From contig NC_092345.1 in NCBI RefSeq assembly GCF_963676685.1, positions 30,155,585 through 30,219,584 on the forward strand: a stretch of DNA of 64,000 bases, read 5' to 3'. Numbering within the stretch: position 1 is the first letter of the stretch; each line of letters begins with the position of its first letter. The notes below the pieces were generated by a model that saw only the letters and a list, made by a program, of their open reading frames with translations, did not search any database and had not been told where the DNA came from. Positions 12,794 to 25,576 of the stretch are shown here, one piece after another. The translations under genes were made by a program, and so were the position numbers. This DNA comes from Mytilus edulis (lineage: Eukaryota; Mollusca; Bivalvia; Mytilida; Mytilidae).

Positions 12794-13078
12794 AAGGAAT
12801 GACTGTAATATTTTTTCTTTCTATGAAGAAATAACATAAAAAAAATGTGGTGCACACTGAATAACCGGCGTAGCGGTTTATTCTTAAGTGTGCACCACAT
12901 TTTTTATGTTATTTCGAATAGACAGAAAAAAGAATTACAGTTATTTCTTATAATTTAATTCTAAATTCCATTTTAAAACGGAGTAGACCATGAAAAACTT
13001 TAATGACGTCACGGTCACATGACTAAATTATGTCTATGAGCTGATAAACAAAACACTGTCAGCCAATCAGACTCAGTA
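12794..13078. mobile_element. Partial copy of the 6949-7517 foldback MITE
   Basis: Begins TTAAGGAATGACTGTAATAT and contains the central hairpin (GTGGTGCACACTGAATAACC with its reverse) followed by the right arm with TGACGTCACGGTCACATGAC and CCAATCAGA. The outer left arm is missing. Confidence 0.7.
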
Positions 13079-13400
13079 TATCAAAATTTAGGTACAAAAA
13101 CATTCTGTAATATTTGACACTTCTAGTGTTTATGATAAAAAAAAAATTTTAACAATACTCATTTCACTCATACAGACGCACACGGCCTTTGTCTTGCTCC
13201 GTTTGAAGTTATTGATTCTTTCACTTTGTTTTATCTGTATTTGTATATTCCGAATAGATTTTCATTGTTTGAACATCTGTCAACTACTGTTGGCCTATCT
13301 TGCATACTTCAATTGTTATCAGAACTTTTAGCTATGGACAGTCGAAAAATATTGATTGGATTATAATTAAAAAAATGTAATACATAATTGATCAGATATG

Positions 13401-13614
13401 TATTTACTATTGTTATTCCGTCACTTCTGTTATTCATTTACTATTGTTATTCTGTCACTTCTGTTATTCATTTACTATTGTTATTCTGTCACTTCTGTTA
13501 TTCATTTACTATTGATATTCCGTCACTTCTGTTATTCATTTACTATTGATATTCCGTCACTTCTGTTATTCATTTACTATTGTTATTCCGTCACTTCTGT
13601 TATTCATTTACTAT
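13401..13614 (+). repeat. 34 bp tandem repeat, about 6 copies
   Basis: Unit TTACTATTGTTATTCYGTCA plus CTTCTGTTATTCAT. Because 34 is not a multiple of three, the open frame crossing it (13398-13661) reads the unit in three phases, so it is a repeat artefact and not a gene. Confidence 0.9.
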
Positions 13615-13934
13615 GTGTTCAACGTATAATAGTAATCAAAATACGAAACTTTCGTTCGTAGCTCAATATGTTGAAAAAGAAGGTCTCTTGTAAAATATTT
13701 CATTAAAACCTGGTCTTACGAATTTGGCATTTGATTAGTTTTAAATCATATGTTGGTCATCGTTTTTACCTGTAGAATAACAAGAATCAGTCAATCAAAT
13801 TGTATACCTTTGTTTCACTTTCTATTTTGATATTTTTCATCATTTAATCACTTAACACGCCTAATTCAGTGTAACCCAACTCTAGCTATGAGGTTAAACT
13901 GAAGGTCACATGAATACAGATGCAATAAGGTCGA

Positions 13935-13958
13935 ATTATTCACTTGCAAGTGAATAAT
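13935..13958. repeat. Perfect 24 bp palindrome
   Basis: ATTATTCACTTG followed directly by its exact reverse complement CAAGTGAATAAT. It stands alone in otherwise unassigned DNA between 13620 and 14235. Confidence 0.85.
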
Positions 13959-14235
13959 CAATCAGCGATGTTTCTTCGCTAATTTTTACAAAATTGAACC
14001 AAACTGGCTATTAAAAGCCAATATGTTTTCACTGCGTCACTTTGAGTAATGATTTTTATATCTCATAGCTAAGTCCCTTAAAATAATAACAGGGTGGCTC
14101 TATCATGATCATCTAGATCAAATATCGAAATTAATTAGCAAATCTGATCTCATTTATTTTGATGACCTGAATTTATCGTTAACGTCAAATACAGATGAAA
14201 ACAATATACACTTTCGTCTTCTGTGTTTAACCGTA

Positions 14236-14717
14236 CACAGGCAAATTTCACTCACATCAATTTCACGTGAATTTAATTTCATGTGAATCTCACGTGAAAT
14301 TCACATCAATTTCACCTCAAACGAGCTTATACGTGAAACTCACGTGAAAACAATTTTTGTGAGTTTCACGTGATTCTCATGTGAAACTCATGTGAATTTC
14401 ACATGAAAATCACGTAAAATTTTTCACGTGAAATTCACATGAATTTTTAAAATAGAGTAATTAAAATAACATCTAAATTTTCAAATTTAATTAAAATCAT
14501 GAAAAATATCAAATTTTTTTGTTGTAAATTTCACGTGAAATTCATGTGAAAAATTTCACATCAAATTCATGTGAATATTAATTCACGTGAAATTCACATG
14601 AAAATTTTCATGTGAGTTTCATGTATAAGCTCAATTGAGGTGAATCTCACGTGAAATTTTTCATGTGAATTTCACGTGAGATTGATGTGAAATTCATGTG
14701 AGCAAATTTTGCCTGTG
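14236..14717. mobile_element. TIR element made of TTCACGTGAA repeats
   Basis: Terminal CACAGGCAAA at 14236 is inverted at 14717, and imperfect inverted arms continue for about 110 bp. TA precedes and follows the element (14234-14235 and 14718-14719), compatible with a Tc1/mariner-type TA target. The interior is an irregular array of self-complementary TTCACGTGAA and TTCACATGAA decamers. It has no reading frame. The many CACGTG hexamers match the E-box core, but no regulatory role can be shown here. Confidence 0.8.
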
Positions 14718-15068
14718 TAGAAGGGTTCAACGATTCTATAGAACGATAGCGAATTCTTCGAAAATATTGAAATCCCTTTTTTTTTTAGATTTATCTTCTT
14801 CAGGAGTCTGCATACCCAGATATGTGACTGGCAATGACGTATAAGTACCGAAACAGATGGAAAACTCAATTTCCAATATACATCCAAGGTCGACTTTCCC
14901 TGAGGGACTTTTTTTTTTAGATTACTGTAATGTAATGCACTATCCTCGTTAAAAGTCGAAGAGTCTACACATCATCATTTAGCAGTATTGTTTTATGTCT
15001 ACTCTGGTACGACCCTCATGATAACGAAGAAGTAAGTAATATTGTGACTGTAACTTCCAAGTTGGAAT

Positions 15069-15280
15069 TTGATGCGACTGTCACACAAGTGAGAGGTTTA
15101 GCGCTTTAAAACCATGTTCAATCCACCATTTTCTACATTTGAAAATGCCTGTACCAAGTCAGGAATATGACAGTTGTGGTTCATTCGTTTGATGTGTTTT
15201 ATCATTTGATTTTGACATTTGATTAGGGACTTTCCGTTTTGAATTTTACTCGGAGTTCAGTATTTTTGATATTGTACTTT
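15069..15280 (+). repeat. Dispersed repeat R2
   Basis: GATGCGACTGTCACACAAGT, AATCCACCATTTTCTACATT, TGCCTGTACCAAGTCAGGAA and CGGAGTTCAGTATTTTTG occur in this order, as they do at 29860-30072. I recognise this as a frequent mussel repeat. Confidence 0.7.
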
Positions 15281-15573
15281 TTCCAAATCATTTTTTGTAT
15301 TGACTAACTAATACTTTTTTTCATATTTTCTTATTAAAAATAATTCTGAGTTAACTGCCCGAGGCTTTGCACAAGATATTTTCCTGTTGATAATGGAATA
15401 ACTGTATGAAATCTACAACGTCAATATTTTTATTAAGATGGCATGATTTCATTTCAACTGGTTCAGTACTGTAGTAATTGTGAGTATTCTTCAATAAGGT
15501 ACGTTCTTTTCATTATCCCCTTAATATATCCATTTATTATTCAAATGGTATCATAGAGATAACTTCTTAATTG

Positions 15574-15816
15574 ATATAAGAAGATATGGTATGAGTGGCA
15601 ATGAGACAACTCTCTGTCCATCGAACAGCAAGCAATAAAGGGCCCAAAAATGAATAGTGACAAAACATTCAAAGAGGAAAACGAATGGTCTAATCTATAT
15701 AAAAGACGATAATTAACGTTAAAATGTTAGCAAATAAAATCAATGCTTTCTTTCAATCCCAATAAAGGACATACAGTTATGAAATATATCACACTCATAC
15801 CACATCTTCTTATATA
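15574..15816. mobile_element. R5 family copy with 22 bp terminal inverted repeats
   Basis: ATATAAGAAGATATGGTATG at 15574 is mirrored by CATACCACATCTTCTTATAT ending at 15816 (one mismatch over 22 bp). The left part (GGCAATGAGACAACTCTCTG) is the R5 repeat. The paired ends make this copy look like a DNA-transposon-type element and not a SINE. Confidence 0.65.
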
Positions 15817-15819
15817 TGT

Positions 15820-16815
15820 ATACAAACTAAAACCGTGAGGAAAACATCAACAAGTGATATTTATATTTATAAATTACCTCCCTTTTTACGTTGATGTTTT
15901 TATAGAGCTCGTAAAAACTAACGATACAAATAAGTTTACTGTTCTTTTGAATTCGTTCTCATTAATTCTGTACCCAAAGTTAACTAAGCATTGTTGTAAG
16001 ATTGTTTAAATTTTTCTCTTAATCTGTACTAAAAATTGATTTTATTCAAAATAAACTAATATATAATAAACAAGTATTGTTATCCAGTTATTAACACTTA
16101 CATCTAGTCGATAATTATTTTTGTCAATGCAGTAAGTTCATGTTTTTTTCTTAGACTGCTTTTGACGTCTTAAAACTAAATTTTTAGAATGATTATTGAT
16201 TAACATTTTTTTCTTGCAGAATATGATATATTTTATTACATGCAGTCGAAATTGGCATGTGAACACGATTTTAGTAACCACAAGTCTTAGATTGGTACTT
16301 TGTTTCTTTTGAACCGTTTTTGTTTGTTCTTGTTCAGCTTGTTCTCAAAATCTGTTTTACAATCCTGTCCAACAGAAGCGGAGGATTAGGCGTTAAATAA
16401 TTTGCTCGATTCTCCCACATTCTGTATGTTCACGTCCACGGCAGTAAAACATGCTGTCGTTGTCATTGGTCTCTACATTATAAAGCTAAGCATTTGTGTT
16501 TCGTTCATTTTTGTAGCATTTATCAGAGTGAGGCCTATTGATATCTCTTTTGAAATTGTTTCACAATTGCTCATACTTTTTATATCTTACTATACGATGT
16601 GTGTTGTCCAAGGCCGTACGGTAATCTGTAAATGGTTCTTATAGAGGGTTGTCTCATAGTTAAGTTCAGTAATAAGAATATAAGCCATTTTCCCACTCGA
16701 ACTAAACAACAGTCGTGGATCTATACGGAGGAAAGAGTAGATTACGATGGATAATATGTCATGTATGGACACATTATCATACTAGTAGAATCCAAGGTGA
16801 TTATTGAGATGATCA
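15820..16815. other. No recognisable gene
   Basis: Contains only a short R1 fragment (AAACTAAAACCGTGAGGAAA, near 15826). The frame at 16402-16644 resembles no family I know, and no splice or codon pattern supports it. Confidence 0.4.
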
Positions 16816-16940
16816 TTAAGTAACTAAATATACATACACAAATTCAGGTAAATATTAAAGGGTCCCCTGTCCTCAGTTCCATTGACTTTTTTATAAAGGA
16901 TCCTAGTTTATTCACTTGTGTTGGTGTTGATGGGTTAAGT
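16816..16940 (-). repeat. Inverted fragment of LINE 3' end
   Basis: This ~125 bp is the reverse complement of about 17636-17762 in the LINE copy that starts immediately downstream; for example CAATGGAACTGAGGA of the LINE is inverted here as TCCTCAGTTCCATTG. The junction is at GGGTTAAGTA/TCTTGG near 16940. Confidence 0.85.
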
Positions 16941-17855
16941 ATCTTGGTTATTGCAAGTTTACCCTTGGCACTAACAAGAGTGCCTTAAATTTTGGTACAA
17001 GGAACGAATTGGGAAGACAGCCTATTGAATGTCATATAAAAACCCAAACTATTATGTATTTAGCAAGGCTTTTCACCTCAAATTTGAATCCCTTATTACA
17101 TGAATCTTTTCAGTTAACTAAAACTTTGGATTCTAGTGGCTCCTATTCATGGTTCACTTTTGCAAAAGATATTCTTTCTGAATCTAACATTGATATAGAT
17201 AGACTAAAAACCTGTAATAATTTAAAACAATTAAAAAATATTAAAAGCTATATTAAACTCCAAATAAATTCATATTACAACAACCTGTTGATGGATAAGT
17301 TGAAATCTATTGACGATAAAAGTAAATTTAATTTTTATAAAGGACTTGAGCCAAATCTATTTATCAAACCTTACCTCTCTAACCCAAACGTTGAATTTAG
17401 AAAATTAATTACAAAACTAAGAATCAGTGACCATTTATTACTAATTGAAAAAGGAAGGCATTTTAAAATTCCTCGCGAAGAGAGACTTTGCAAAAAATGC
17501 AAAGTACTAGATGATGAGAAACATTTCTTAATAAATTGTTCTCATAATTCAAATATTAGATTAACATATTTTAATTGCATTAACAGAGAAAGTAATTCAT
17601 TTGCTAATCTCACTGACAATGACAAAGTTATATATATACTTAACCCATCAACACCAACACAAGTGAATAAACTAGGATCCTTTATAAAAAAAGTCAATGG
17701 AACTGAGGATAGGGGATCCTTTAATATTTACCTGAATTTGTGTATATATATTGAGTTACTTAGTTATTGTCTTTATTTGTTTTTGTTGTTGTTATATGTC
17801 ACAAACTGTATAGTTTATATGGCAATAAAACTTTGAATTGAATTGAATTAAACAG
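16941..17855 (+). mobile_element. LINE family 1, 3'-terminal copy with open frame
   Basis: An uninterrupted frame runs from about 16943 to the stop at 17836; methionine 17009 gives 275 residues. It corresponds to the C-terminal part of a LINE polyprotein downstream of the RT core. A zinc-knuckle-like motif, CKKCKVLDDEKHFLINC (C-x2-C-x7-H-x4-C), lies at about residues 161-177 of the 275 and is typical of the C-terminus of LINE ORFs. The preceding CKFTLGTNKS and NELGR segments recur in the 30 kb copy. After the stop come an AATAAA signal and a tail of GAATT repeats. With no endonuclease or RT motifs this is a 5'-truncated insertion. It lacks an obvious target duplication. Confidence 0.85.
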
Positions 17856-20800
17856 GGTTTATTGCAAGAACATTTGAAAATGTTACATTGTTACATTTAA
17901 TTTCTTGATTTTTCATATTTGAGTTTATTGTAACAATAATTTTATGATCATTGAATTACCCAAAATCATGATGACGAGGAAGCTTGTGAAAGTAAGTCGC
18001 TAAGGGAAAATAAACCTTTCTTTTCACTCCCTCATTTTTTTTAATTCGAGATGCACCTTAGATTAATGAGTCTTTCTATAATCATTTTTCGTATATTGTA
18101 TTATATATTCACAAAATTTCATTCCTTTTTTATTTATTCACCCTATTTTTGGGGATGTTTAAATTTAACACTTTACGCAGTTTTTAATTTTTCATTTATA
18201 AATCATTTTCTCTTTCGAGAAAATTAAATGCCAAGTACTGTAGGAATAATATACATGAATTAATGTCCAATATTAGTGCAAAACTGGTTTGTTAATTATG
18301 ACACTAGGTAATCATGTAACATTCTTACTTTAAATTTTTCAAAAAAATATAAAAAAAACTTACCATGACTGTTCCGTTAAACAACCTTATGATTGACTTG
18401 GAACTACCTGTAATATCTAATGGAGTAACTATCTAATCAACGTCTTATTGATTACTAAAGCTTAAACTCAGGTACAATAAAATTACATAGCAAAAATGCA
18501 TATTTTAGTAAGTAGAAGAAAAATCATTATTAATATAAAAATTTATATAAAATGATATTATTAAAGGAAAATGTAACATTCAAAGATATCACGTGACAAA
18601 TTGAATGTCACTTTAGTTGATATAATTTAAAGCAAATACACAACAAGTTAAAACTTTCAAAGAATGTGTACAGTGCAGTATCTCAGCTTTATGTTATGTT
18701 TTGGTTTTTTTTGTTTTTTTTTGTTTCGAGAAAAAAGGAATATTGTTACACAAGAAGGTACAAATGTATTTCATACATATTGTTTTGATAAGAAATTTTA
18801 ATTTTAGTTTCTGTTTCGTTATTATTATAATTTTATTCAAAAGATGACAACCCAAGAAATATAGGCTCGGTTATGAGGGTTTCGTGTAAAAGACAGTTAG
18901 GGAAAATATGACATGAAATTTTTTTAACAAAATGTATTTCACCAATAAGGTTATATTTGGGATATAATTGCGCTGTTACACGATACTGTTTATTTTCATT
19001 CCCTTTGCGAGAATAAGTTTATTTTGAATGAAAATATTTCTTGAAGGTGGAATCAAGTCAATTGATATCGACAATTGTTTATGTCACATAAAGGTCACAG
19101 GTAGAGAAGACCATAACTAAATGCTTTAAATGTAGCATGTTAAAAGAGATACCGTTTCACATGCAATGTTGTTGATAAAAACAGTCGTGTTTTTTATTAC
19201 CTTTTAGTGCCGTTGTGCACTTTTAAAATTGATTATAATTTAAACAAATTACTTTTAACAAATACATGTCTTCTGTAACATATTGTTCAGTACCGAGTTA
19301 ATGCATCATTAGAGAGTGCTAGTAACTATATCGTATTTTGTATAACATGAGGTAACTTAACCTGGTGGTATGCAAGCTTAACATCCCACTTGTATGAAAG
19401 TCGCATATATTCAATTATATTGACAACAATGTGTGAGTAAAAACAAAGAGACATAATATGTAAAAGTGTTAAAAATTGGGTACAGCAGTCAAAATTGTGA
19501 AAAAATATAGATGTCTTTATTTGAAATAAGTTGTAAAGAAAGAGGATGTTGTAACTTCATGAGCGTGCAACTCAGACCATTAAGCATTTTTTTTACATCT
19601 CATATACACCTCAATTCATACAATAACCATAAGAGTCTTAGGATATCTGTGTTTTTGATGATTATACCTTAAGGTATAAAAAATCTGTTTAACCATCCTT
19701 AGGCTGATGTAAATTACCGTATTGAAGAAGTAACGATTAGAAACAAATTCTTTCATTAAACTTTCCAGAGATAAAATTACAGCTCTTACTGTTCCAAAAC
19801 CATTATTACAAGGGCATAACCCTGGACTTTTTTTCAAGATGAAGATTTTGCTTCTTATAACTTTTTCATGTTTTTTCATAGCTTTTTTATTTCCACTTCC
19901 TTTCAAATTACCTCTTGTTTCGGTTCGATTCTATGTGTTATATAATCGAATAAGTAGAAACCCTATCCTGATGTTAAAATTAAGATATATTTAAGATGGT
20001 ATGGTATGTTGGCCGCTTAATGTCACATTCGTGGTTGTGTTTGTTTTCACATTTGAGTATTTCTCATGTATCCTTTCATGTATAACTATTAATGATAACT
20101 GTATATAGAAATTGTACAAAGAAAAGGAAACTATGATTGATTTTTAAACTATATGTAGGGACGTGACTAGGTTAAAAAAAAACTGCTAAATTATTTCATT
20201 TAAGTTTTTTTGCATTAAAATATCATTTCATCTAATACAACTATAAGATAAAAATGAGATTTAAACACATCCCTTATATATATCTTACAAATAAATATGG
20301 ATTATGTATGCAAAATTGTTATAATGAAGTACGTGTAACATAAAAACTTGAATCAAATAAACAATCCGGGAAAAAAACAAATAAGAGCAGGGATTTTTTT
20401 TTTTGTATATTTATGGAAAGTTTGGTAGTGCTGAAAAAAAAAACCATTTAAAACATGGTATAGGTATACGTTGATAAAGTACTATTTTTATTTTATTTAT
20501 CTCTATGGTAACTGTATGGTTAAAACAATGTTGACTGTTTCCTTAATTATAAGATACATCCGAGTTTACTGTTTAAATTTGAAACTTTAATTATAAGATA
20601 CATCCGAGTTTACTGTTTAAATTTGAAACTTTATCTTATTGTATCAACCATTTAAATAGCATAGTTTGAATTTAGCTTTTTTTTTACATAGTAGTAATTG
20701 AATCCTTAAACTTGACATCAATGAATCAAACAACCAAATAACCTGGAATTTTGTAAGATCAATACATAATTGATTTAGATGGGCTAATTCAGACCAGTCA

Positions 20801-21180
20801 GGGTTTGTTAAATTTAAAAGTCAAGATTGGGTTTAGTCATGTCGAGAAGTGTCAAGACAGATCGAGACTGGTAGAGACTGGGTGAAGACTGTTCCAGCAT
20901 TTGTTGAGAACATTTTAGACTATAACAAGATTATCCAGTAATTAATTACTTTTGAACAACGTTATACTACTGTTGTCTTTATTTATTTTTTTACTTCTGT
21001 TTCATTTGTTCTTTTTCTGTTGATTGTTGCATTTTCAATTATTATTTTCTGGTGTTTTTTTTATAGCACACGTAGCTTTCATCCTTGCTATCGCTGGTAT
21101 GTTCTTTTCAAAGAAAGAACCTAGATATTTTGTTTTCATTGTGATGTATATAGGGTTGTTTATCGATCATGAGTGTCTCG
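17856..21180. other. No recognisable gene
   Basis: AT-rich DNA. The minus-strand frame 19616-19906 (96 codons) matches no family I know and has no splice context. The only structure seen is a 45 bp direct duplication at 20541-20632 (AAGATACATCCGAGTTTACT in each copy). Confidence 0.4.
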
Positions 21181-21184
21181 CTTA

Positions 21185-21415
21185 GGGACGACATCAAAAG
21201 ATCGATATAGGATATAAAAAAAAACTTAAATCGAATAGTTTGGGGGTGGGGAGGTCAACATTGCTGCAAGTTTTGTTAATCTTAAATCGATTTTACACAT
21301 ATCCATATAGGTAAATCTATTTTTCTCAAATTAAGTTAAGAAGGGGGTAGGGGGTCAGCGATAAAACTTTGTGAATTAAGTTTTTCATCCTACATTGAAC
21401 TTTTGATGTCGTCCC
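21185..21415. mobile_element. Harbinger-like MITE with TTA duplication
   Basis: GGGACGACATCAAAAG at 21185 is inverted as CTTTTGATGTCGTCCC ending at 21415, with weaker pairing continuing inward (TAGGATATAAA and TTTTCATCCTA). TTA flanks both sides (21182-21184 and 21416-21418). It is 231 bp, non-coding, with two G-rich patches. Confidence 0.8.
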
Positions 21416-22169
21416 TTAGTTGAATATTATGGATTGTAGCACCTGTACCTTTTATATCTACATTACTCTGTAACTTGGATGTAATCGTCATGAGTGCAAA
21501 AGTGTTGTTTTTTTTCAAAGGTTATTGCTACTTGTCCTTTTGCGTAAATTTTCTGTGTTGTGTCCGTTATGACGTTGACAAATATTAAAAATATTGTTTA
21601 GTACGGTATTGTGTCTATGTTAGATGTAATAAATAAGATAAAAATAACCATTATCTTTTGCTATTTCCGGCATCAGCGAGGGAAACAAATAACAAATCAA
21701 ATTGAAACTGTTTGTAACCAATTCAAATGCCTGGATAATATAAATATTCTAAACATTGATATATAACCTTGTGCTATGTTAAGAACTCTCATTCGTGTAT
21801 CAAGGGTTAAAACGGACAATCGGGAAATCGTGAAAAATAGACGTAAGTATTATTTCAGAGTTAAAGACCTTTGATACAAATAAAATAATAAAAATAATGA
21901 GAAATGATCAATCTCGTCTCTTCTGCATTCAAAGATCTAATTTTGTTTTTAAAATACACATTTGTTTCTGCCTCAATGTCAAGCATGACATTGTATCCGC
22001 AGAAAAACGCGTATACATGTGTGTGAATGAATTAAACTCTCTATAAATTTCGGGAGTTACGAAGCCGTTTTCAAATTTTGCTCAACCAAGCCTGAAGCAG
22101 ACACTCTTATATGACACACTACAGAGGAAATTATATTTCTTCAATAGCATGTTTTTGATTATTCCTTCC

Positions 22170-22640
22170 AACTGGATTCGAGCATCACTGCCGAATCTTA
22201 TATAGACAAAATGCACGTATTTCATACTAAACTGTATGCCTTTATGAGTTTTATAATCCTTTTATCTTTGGTGGGTTTGTTTTTACAGCTAATAGGCATA
22301 TGAAAATGTCAGTGAACGTTGCGTCTCCGAGGGTATCACAAGTTCTGTAGATATCACTTTTGTTGACATGAATTATCTTTGATACGGTTATTGTCTGTAA
22401 CTTTACGGTTTATGAAATGAATGTAACGTTATTCAAACCGTTACGTTTTTCTATTGATAGTCTGAGATTGTCTCGAACATTATTGGCACTGCTTTTTTGG
22501 GAACAACCCATATTGATTTTTGTATTCGTATTTGATATGACCTTCTAACTGTTTGTTTCAGTTCGAGTGCCACTGAATCGGACTCTTATGTGACCAAAAC
22601 GCTCGTCTAGCGTACCAGACTATATGTCTGATTTCTTTGA
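22170..22640 (+). repeat. Dispersed repeat R4, two copies
   Basis: GATTCGAGCATCACTGCCGA at about 22174 and GTTCGAGTGCCACTGAATCG at about 22561, each followed by a CTTATRTRRACNAAA segment, are direct copies of the repeat inverted at 3634-3760. Confidence 0.6.
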
Positions 22641-22859
22641 CGAGTTTTATCTGTTATGTGTCTGTTGTGTATTTATAAATAAGCAATACTGTCTTTTTTT
22701 ATATAAATGACAATTAACCCTGGAAATGTTCACGAAAAGAAAATAGCCCAACGATTGTAATAACCGAATTTAAGCTTGTAAACTGGACTGAGGAACTAGA
22801 TAGGAGTTGTACTGAAGTAGCACTCTTATGTCTGTTACACAATCGTGGTTAAACAGAAA

Positions 22860-23051
22860 AAGTCTGAAAAACAAAATTTTATAATTGTTTAAGTGAATAT
22901 ATCAATCAAAATCCAAAGGAATATTGGAAAATTTTAAAATCACTTAAGAATAAAACAGAAAAAGATGAAATACCAGAGGTATTAAAAGATGAAGAAGTTT
23001 TAATAAAACATTTTCAAGATCAAGGTAAACCTTCATCTATAAATAATGCTT
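22860..23051 (+). mobile_element. LINE family 1 plus-strand copy, first segment
   Basis: Translates as LSEYINQNPKEYWKILKSL and, further on, LIKHFQDQGKPSS. The latter matches IIKHFQDQGTPAS of the minus-strand LINE. The protein stops at NAFM and resumes at 28464, so this is the upstream half of a copy split by the minus-strand LINE. Confidence 0.8.
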
Positions 23052-24998
23052 TTATGATATTTCAAATCAAATATTTTATTGTCGTATAAACTTTACAGTT
23101 TGTGACCAACATATATTAACACAATAAACATATGATACATATCAAACATACACAATAAAAACAGCATCAAAATTTATAACAACAAACAAGCTGTCAAGAG
23201 TCCCCTGCCCTCAGTTCTAATGACTCTTTCAAGAAGGATCCTAACTTATTTGTTTGTAGAGGAGTTGATGGATTTAGTAAATAATGATTTTTTTCTTCTT
23301 CAGTTAAATTATTAAAGTTATTATTTTCAGTACATATGTGTTGAAAAAAAGTCATTTCTTAGAGTTTTATTATAATCACAATAGAGTAAAAAAGTGTTTC
23401 TCATCCTCTAGTATTTTACATTTATGGCAAAGTCGTTCCTCTCTTGGGGTTTTAAAATATCACCCCTTTTCAATCAAGAGGGAGTGATCACTTATTCTGA
23501 ATTTAGTGATTAATCTCCTTATCTGAAAATTAGATGTATTTAGATAAGATTCTAGTTTGTTATCTTTTTTAAGTTTTTTTATAAAGATAAAACTTACTTT
23601 TATCATCAATGTTTTCAAATTTTGTTTGAATAAAATCTTCATATCTATTTTTCATTTTTTACTTTATATCGTTTTTTATTTTATTTACATCTTTTATGTC
23701 CTTACAAGTAGAAAGAATATTAAGGTCAATATTATTCTCTTCAACAATATTTTTTGCATATGTATACCATGAATAAGTTCCTGTCAAATCTAGAGACTGT
23801 GCTAGAGAAAAAGCTTCCTATATCAATGTATTAATATTATTATTATATAGTCTAGCTAAATATAAAAGGGTTTGTGTTTTAATAAAACATTCTATGGGCA
23901 ATCTCCCTAATTCAACTCTTGCTCCTAAATTGGATGCATATTTTCAGGGGTTTTGTCTGTAAAATCAAGTTGATTAATTGGTTTTCCTGAAGATCAGGCT
24001 CTGTTTTTGGCTCTATGGAAAGAAATATATGTATCCAAATATGTTACTTCTGAATATAAATCATAATTGGTTTTACTAAGGAATCAAATAGATTGTTTGC
24101 TACTTTTATAGATAGATTATTCAATGATTTAGTATAGGATTTTATTGCAAAAAATACTTTTTTTGCCTTTTTGGTCAGCTCTAAAGTACTTTGTGATAAA
24201 TTCCATTACAATTTATCAACATTCCCAAAAAATGCATATTCTGTTACACTCTCTATGGCTTTATTCTCATGGTAAATATGTGATGTTACATTATTATGTT
24301 TTGACTGACTAAAAAATCATGGATATAATTTTGTTTGTATTCAAAGAGAGTTGCCATTTGTTGCAACAAATTTAACACTATTTAAACTGTTTTGAAGACC
24401 CTCTTTTGATTCTGACAGGATAAAAAGATCATCCACAAGAAGGAGGCATCCCACCTTACTATTTATAAGCTTAAAGGGACTTGAATCATTTCCCTAAAAA
24501 AACAATTACAATATCATTTATAAAGACATAAAATAAAGCGGGGCTTAGTGTGTCTCCTTGTTGAACCCCTCTAGCAATATTAAAATATTCTGCTACATAA
24601 TCTTTAGATTTTAAAGATGATTAAGTATTTAAGTATTGTTGTTTTATAACTCTGTAAAAAGACCTGCCAACTCCCAATTTGCATAATTTATAAAGTAAAG
24701 CAGTTCTCCATACTGAATCAAAAGCCTTTTTCAGATCTATGAAGCAGGCATAAATCTTTTTTTTTCTCTTTATGTAAATATTTATTAATCAAGGACTTCA
24801 ATAGAAAGATCCTATCAGCTGTTCTGTGATTTTCTCTGAAACCAAACTGAAAATCACTTAATTGTTTGTCAACAATCTTGATTAGCCTATTATTCAAAAT
24901 GGCATTAAAAAAAATTGGTAGATTACTTATAAGAGAAATTCCTCTGTAATTATTAGGGTCTAACTTGTCACCTTCTTTATGTAAAGGGATCATTAATA

Positions 24999-25445
24999 TG
25001 GGGACGAAGTCCCCAATTACCGTAGAAAAATCAATAAAAAAAAAAAAATCGGGAAAATTTCCCGAATTTTTCATTCTACTAATGAACTCAAAATCGTTAA
25101 CTTTTTTTTCCAGATCTAGTTCCTGTTCCGGTTTCCCCCGCATTTGCGCAGAAATCTGTCTTGTTTGCATGAGACTTTGAAAAGAAAATTATATGTATCA
25201 GTCTAGTAAAATATAAGATTGGAACTCAATACAATTTCATTTTTAATAATTGTTTGATTTGAAAAAAACGTTACCTGATGGAAGCGTTTCTTTTGTTTAC
25301 ATTGAATATGACGTCATAATTTAAAGAACGTCACAGCTAAATCCCTAACCACAGAACCGAAATCGGGAACGTTATGTACGGTATTTCGGTTTCTTTTATC
25401 AACGTGATTGAATTTAAAAAATAATACATACAGACTTCGTCCCCA
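24999..25445. mobile_element. TIR element inside the LINE RT
   Basis: TGGGGACGAAGTC at 24999 is inverted as GACTTCGTCCCCA ending at 25445. The interior is non-coding with a GGGAAAATTTCCC palindrome near 25060 and a second TGACGTCA-like box near 25310. The exact duplicated target could not be fixed. Confidence 0.7.
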
Positions 25446-25470
25446 TTCACAGGTTATGCCTGCCTCATAT

Positions 25471-25573
25471 TAGTTATCCCATACGGACGCAGTGTGTCAG
25501 TGTAAGAACATCCCGATGGCCGGAGGCCATAGGGTATCTTACACTGACACATCAAGTCCGAATGGGATAACTA
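25471..25573. mobile_element. Hairpin element
   Basis: TAGTTATCCCAT at 25471 pairs with ATGGGATAACTA ending at 25573, and GTGTCAGTGTAAGA pairs with TCTTACACTGACAC. The near-continuous stem closes on GATGGCCGGAGGCCAT. Confidence 0.75.
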
Positions 25574-25576
25574 TTT

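Noticed and set aside
13398..13661. Transmembrane-looking 87-residue protein
   Set aside because: Product of a 34 bp tandem repeat read through three phases.
19616..19906. 96-codon minus-strand protein
   Set aside because: No recognisable domain, no splice signals at its ends and composition like its surroundings.
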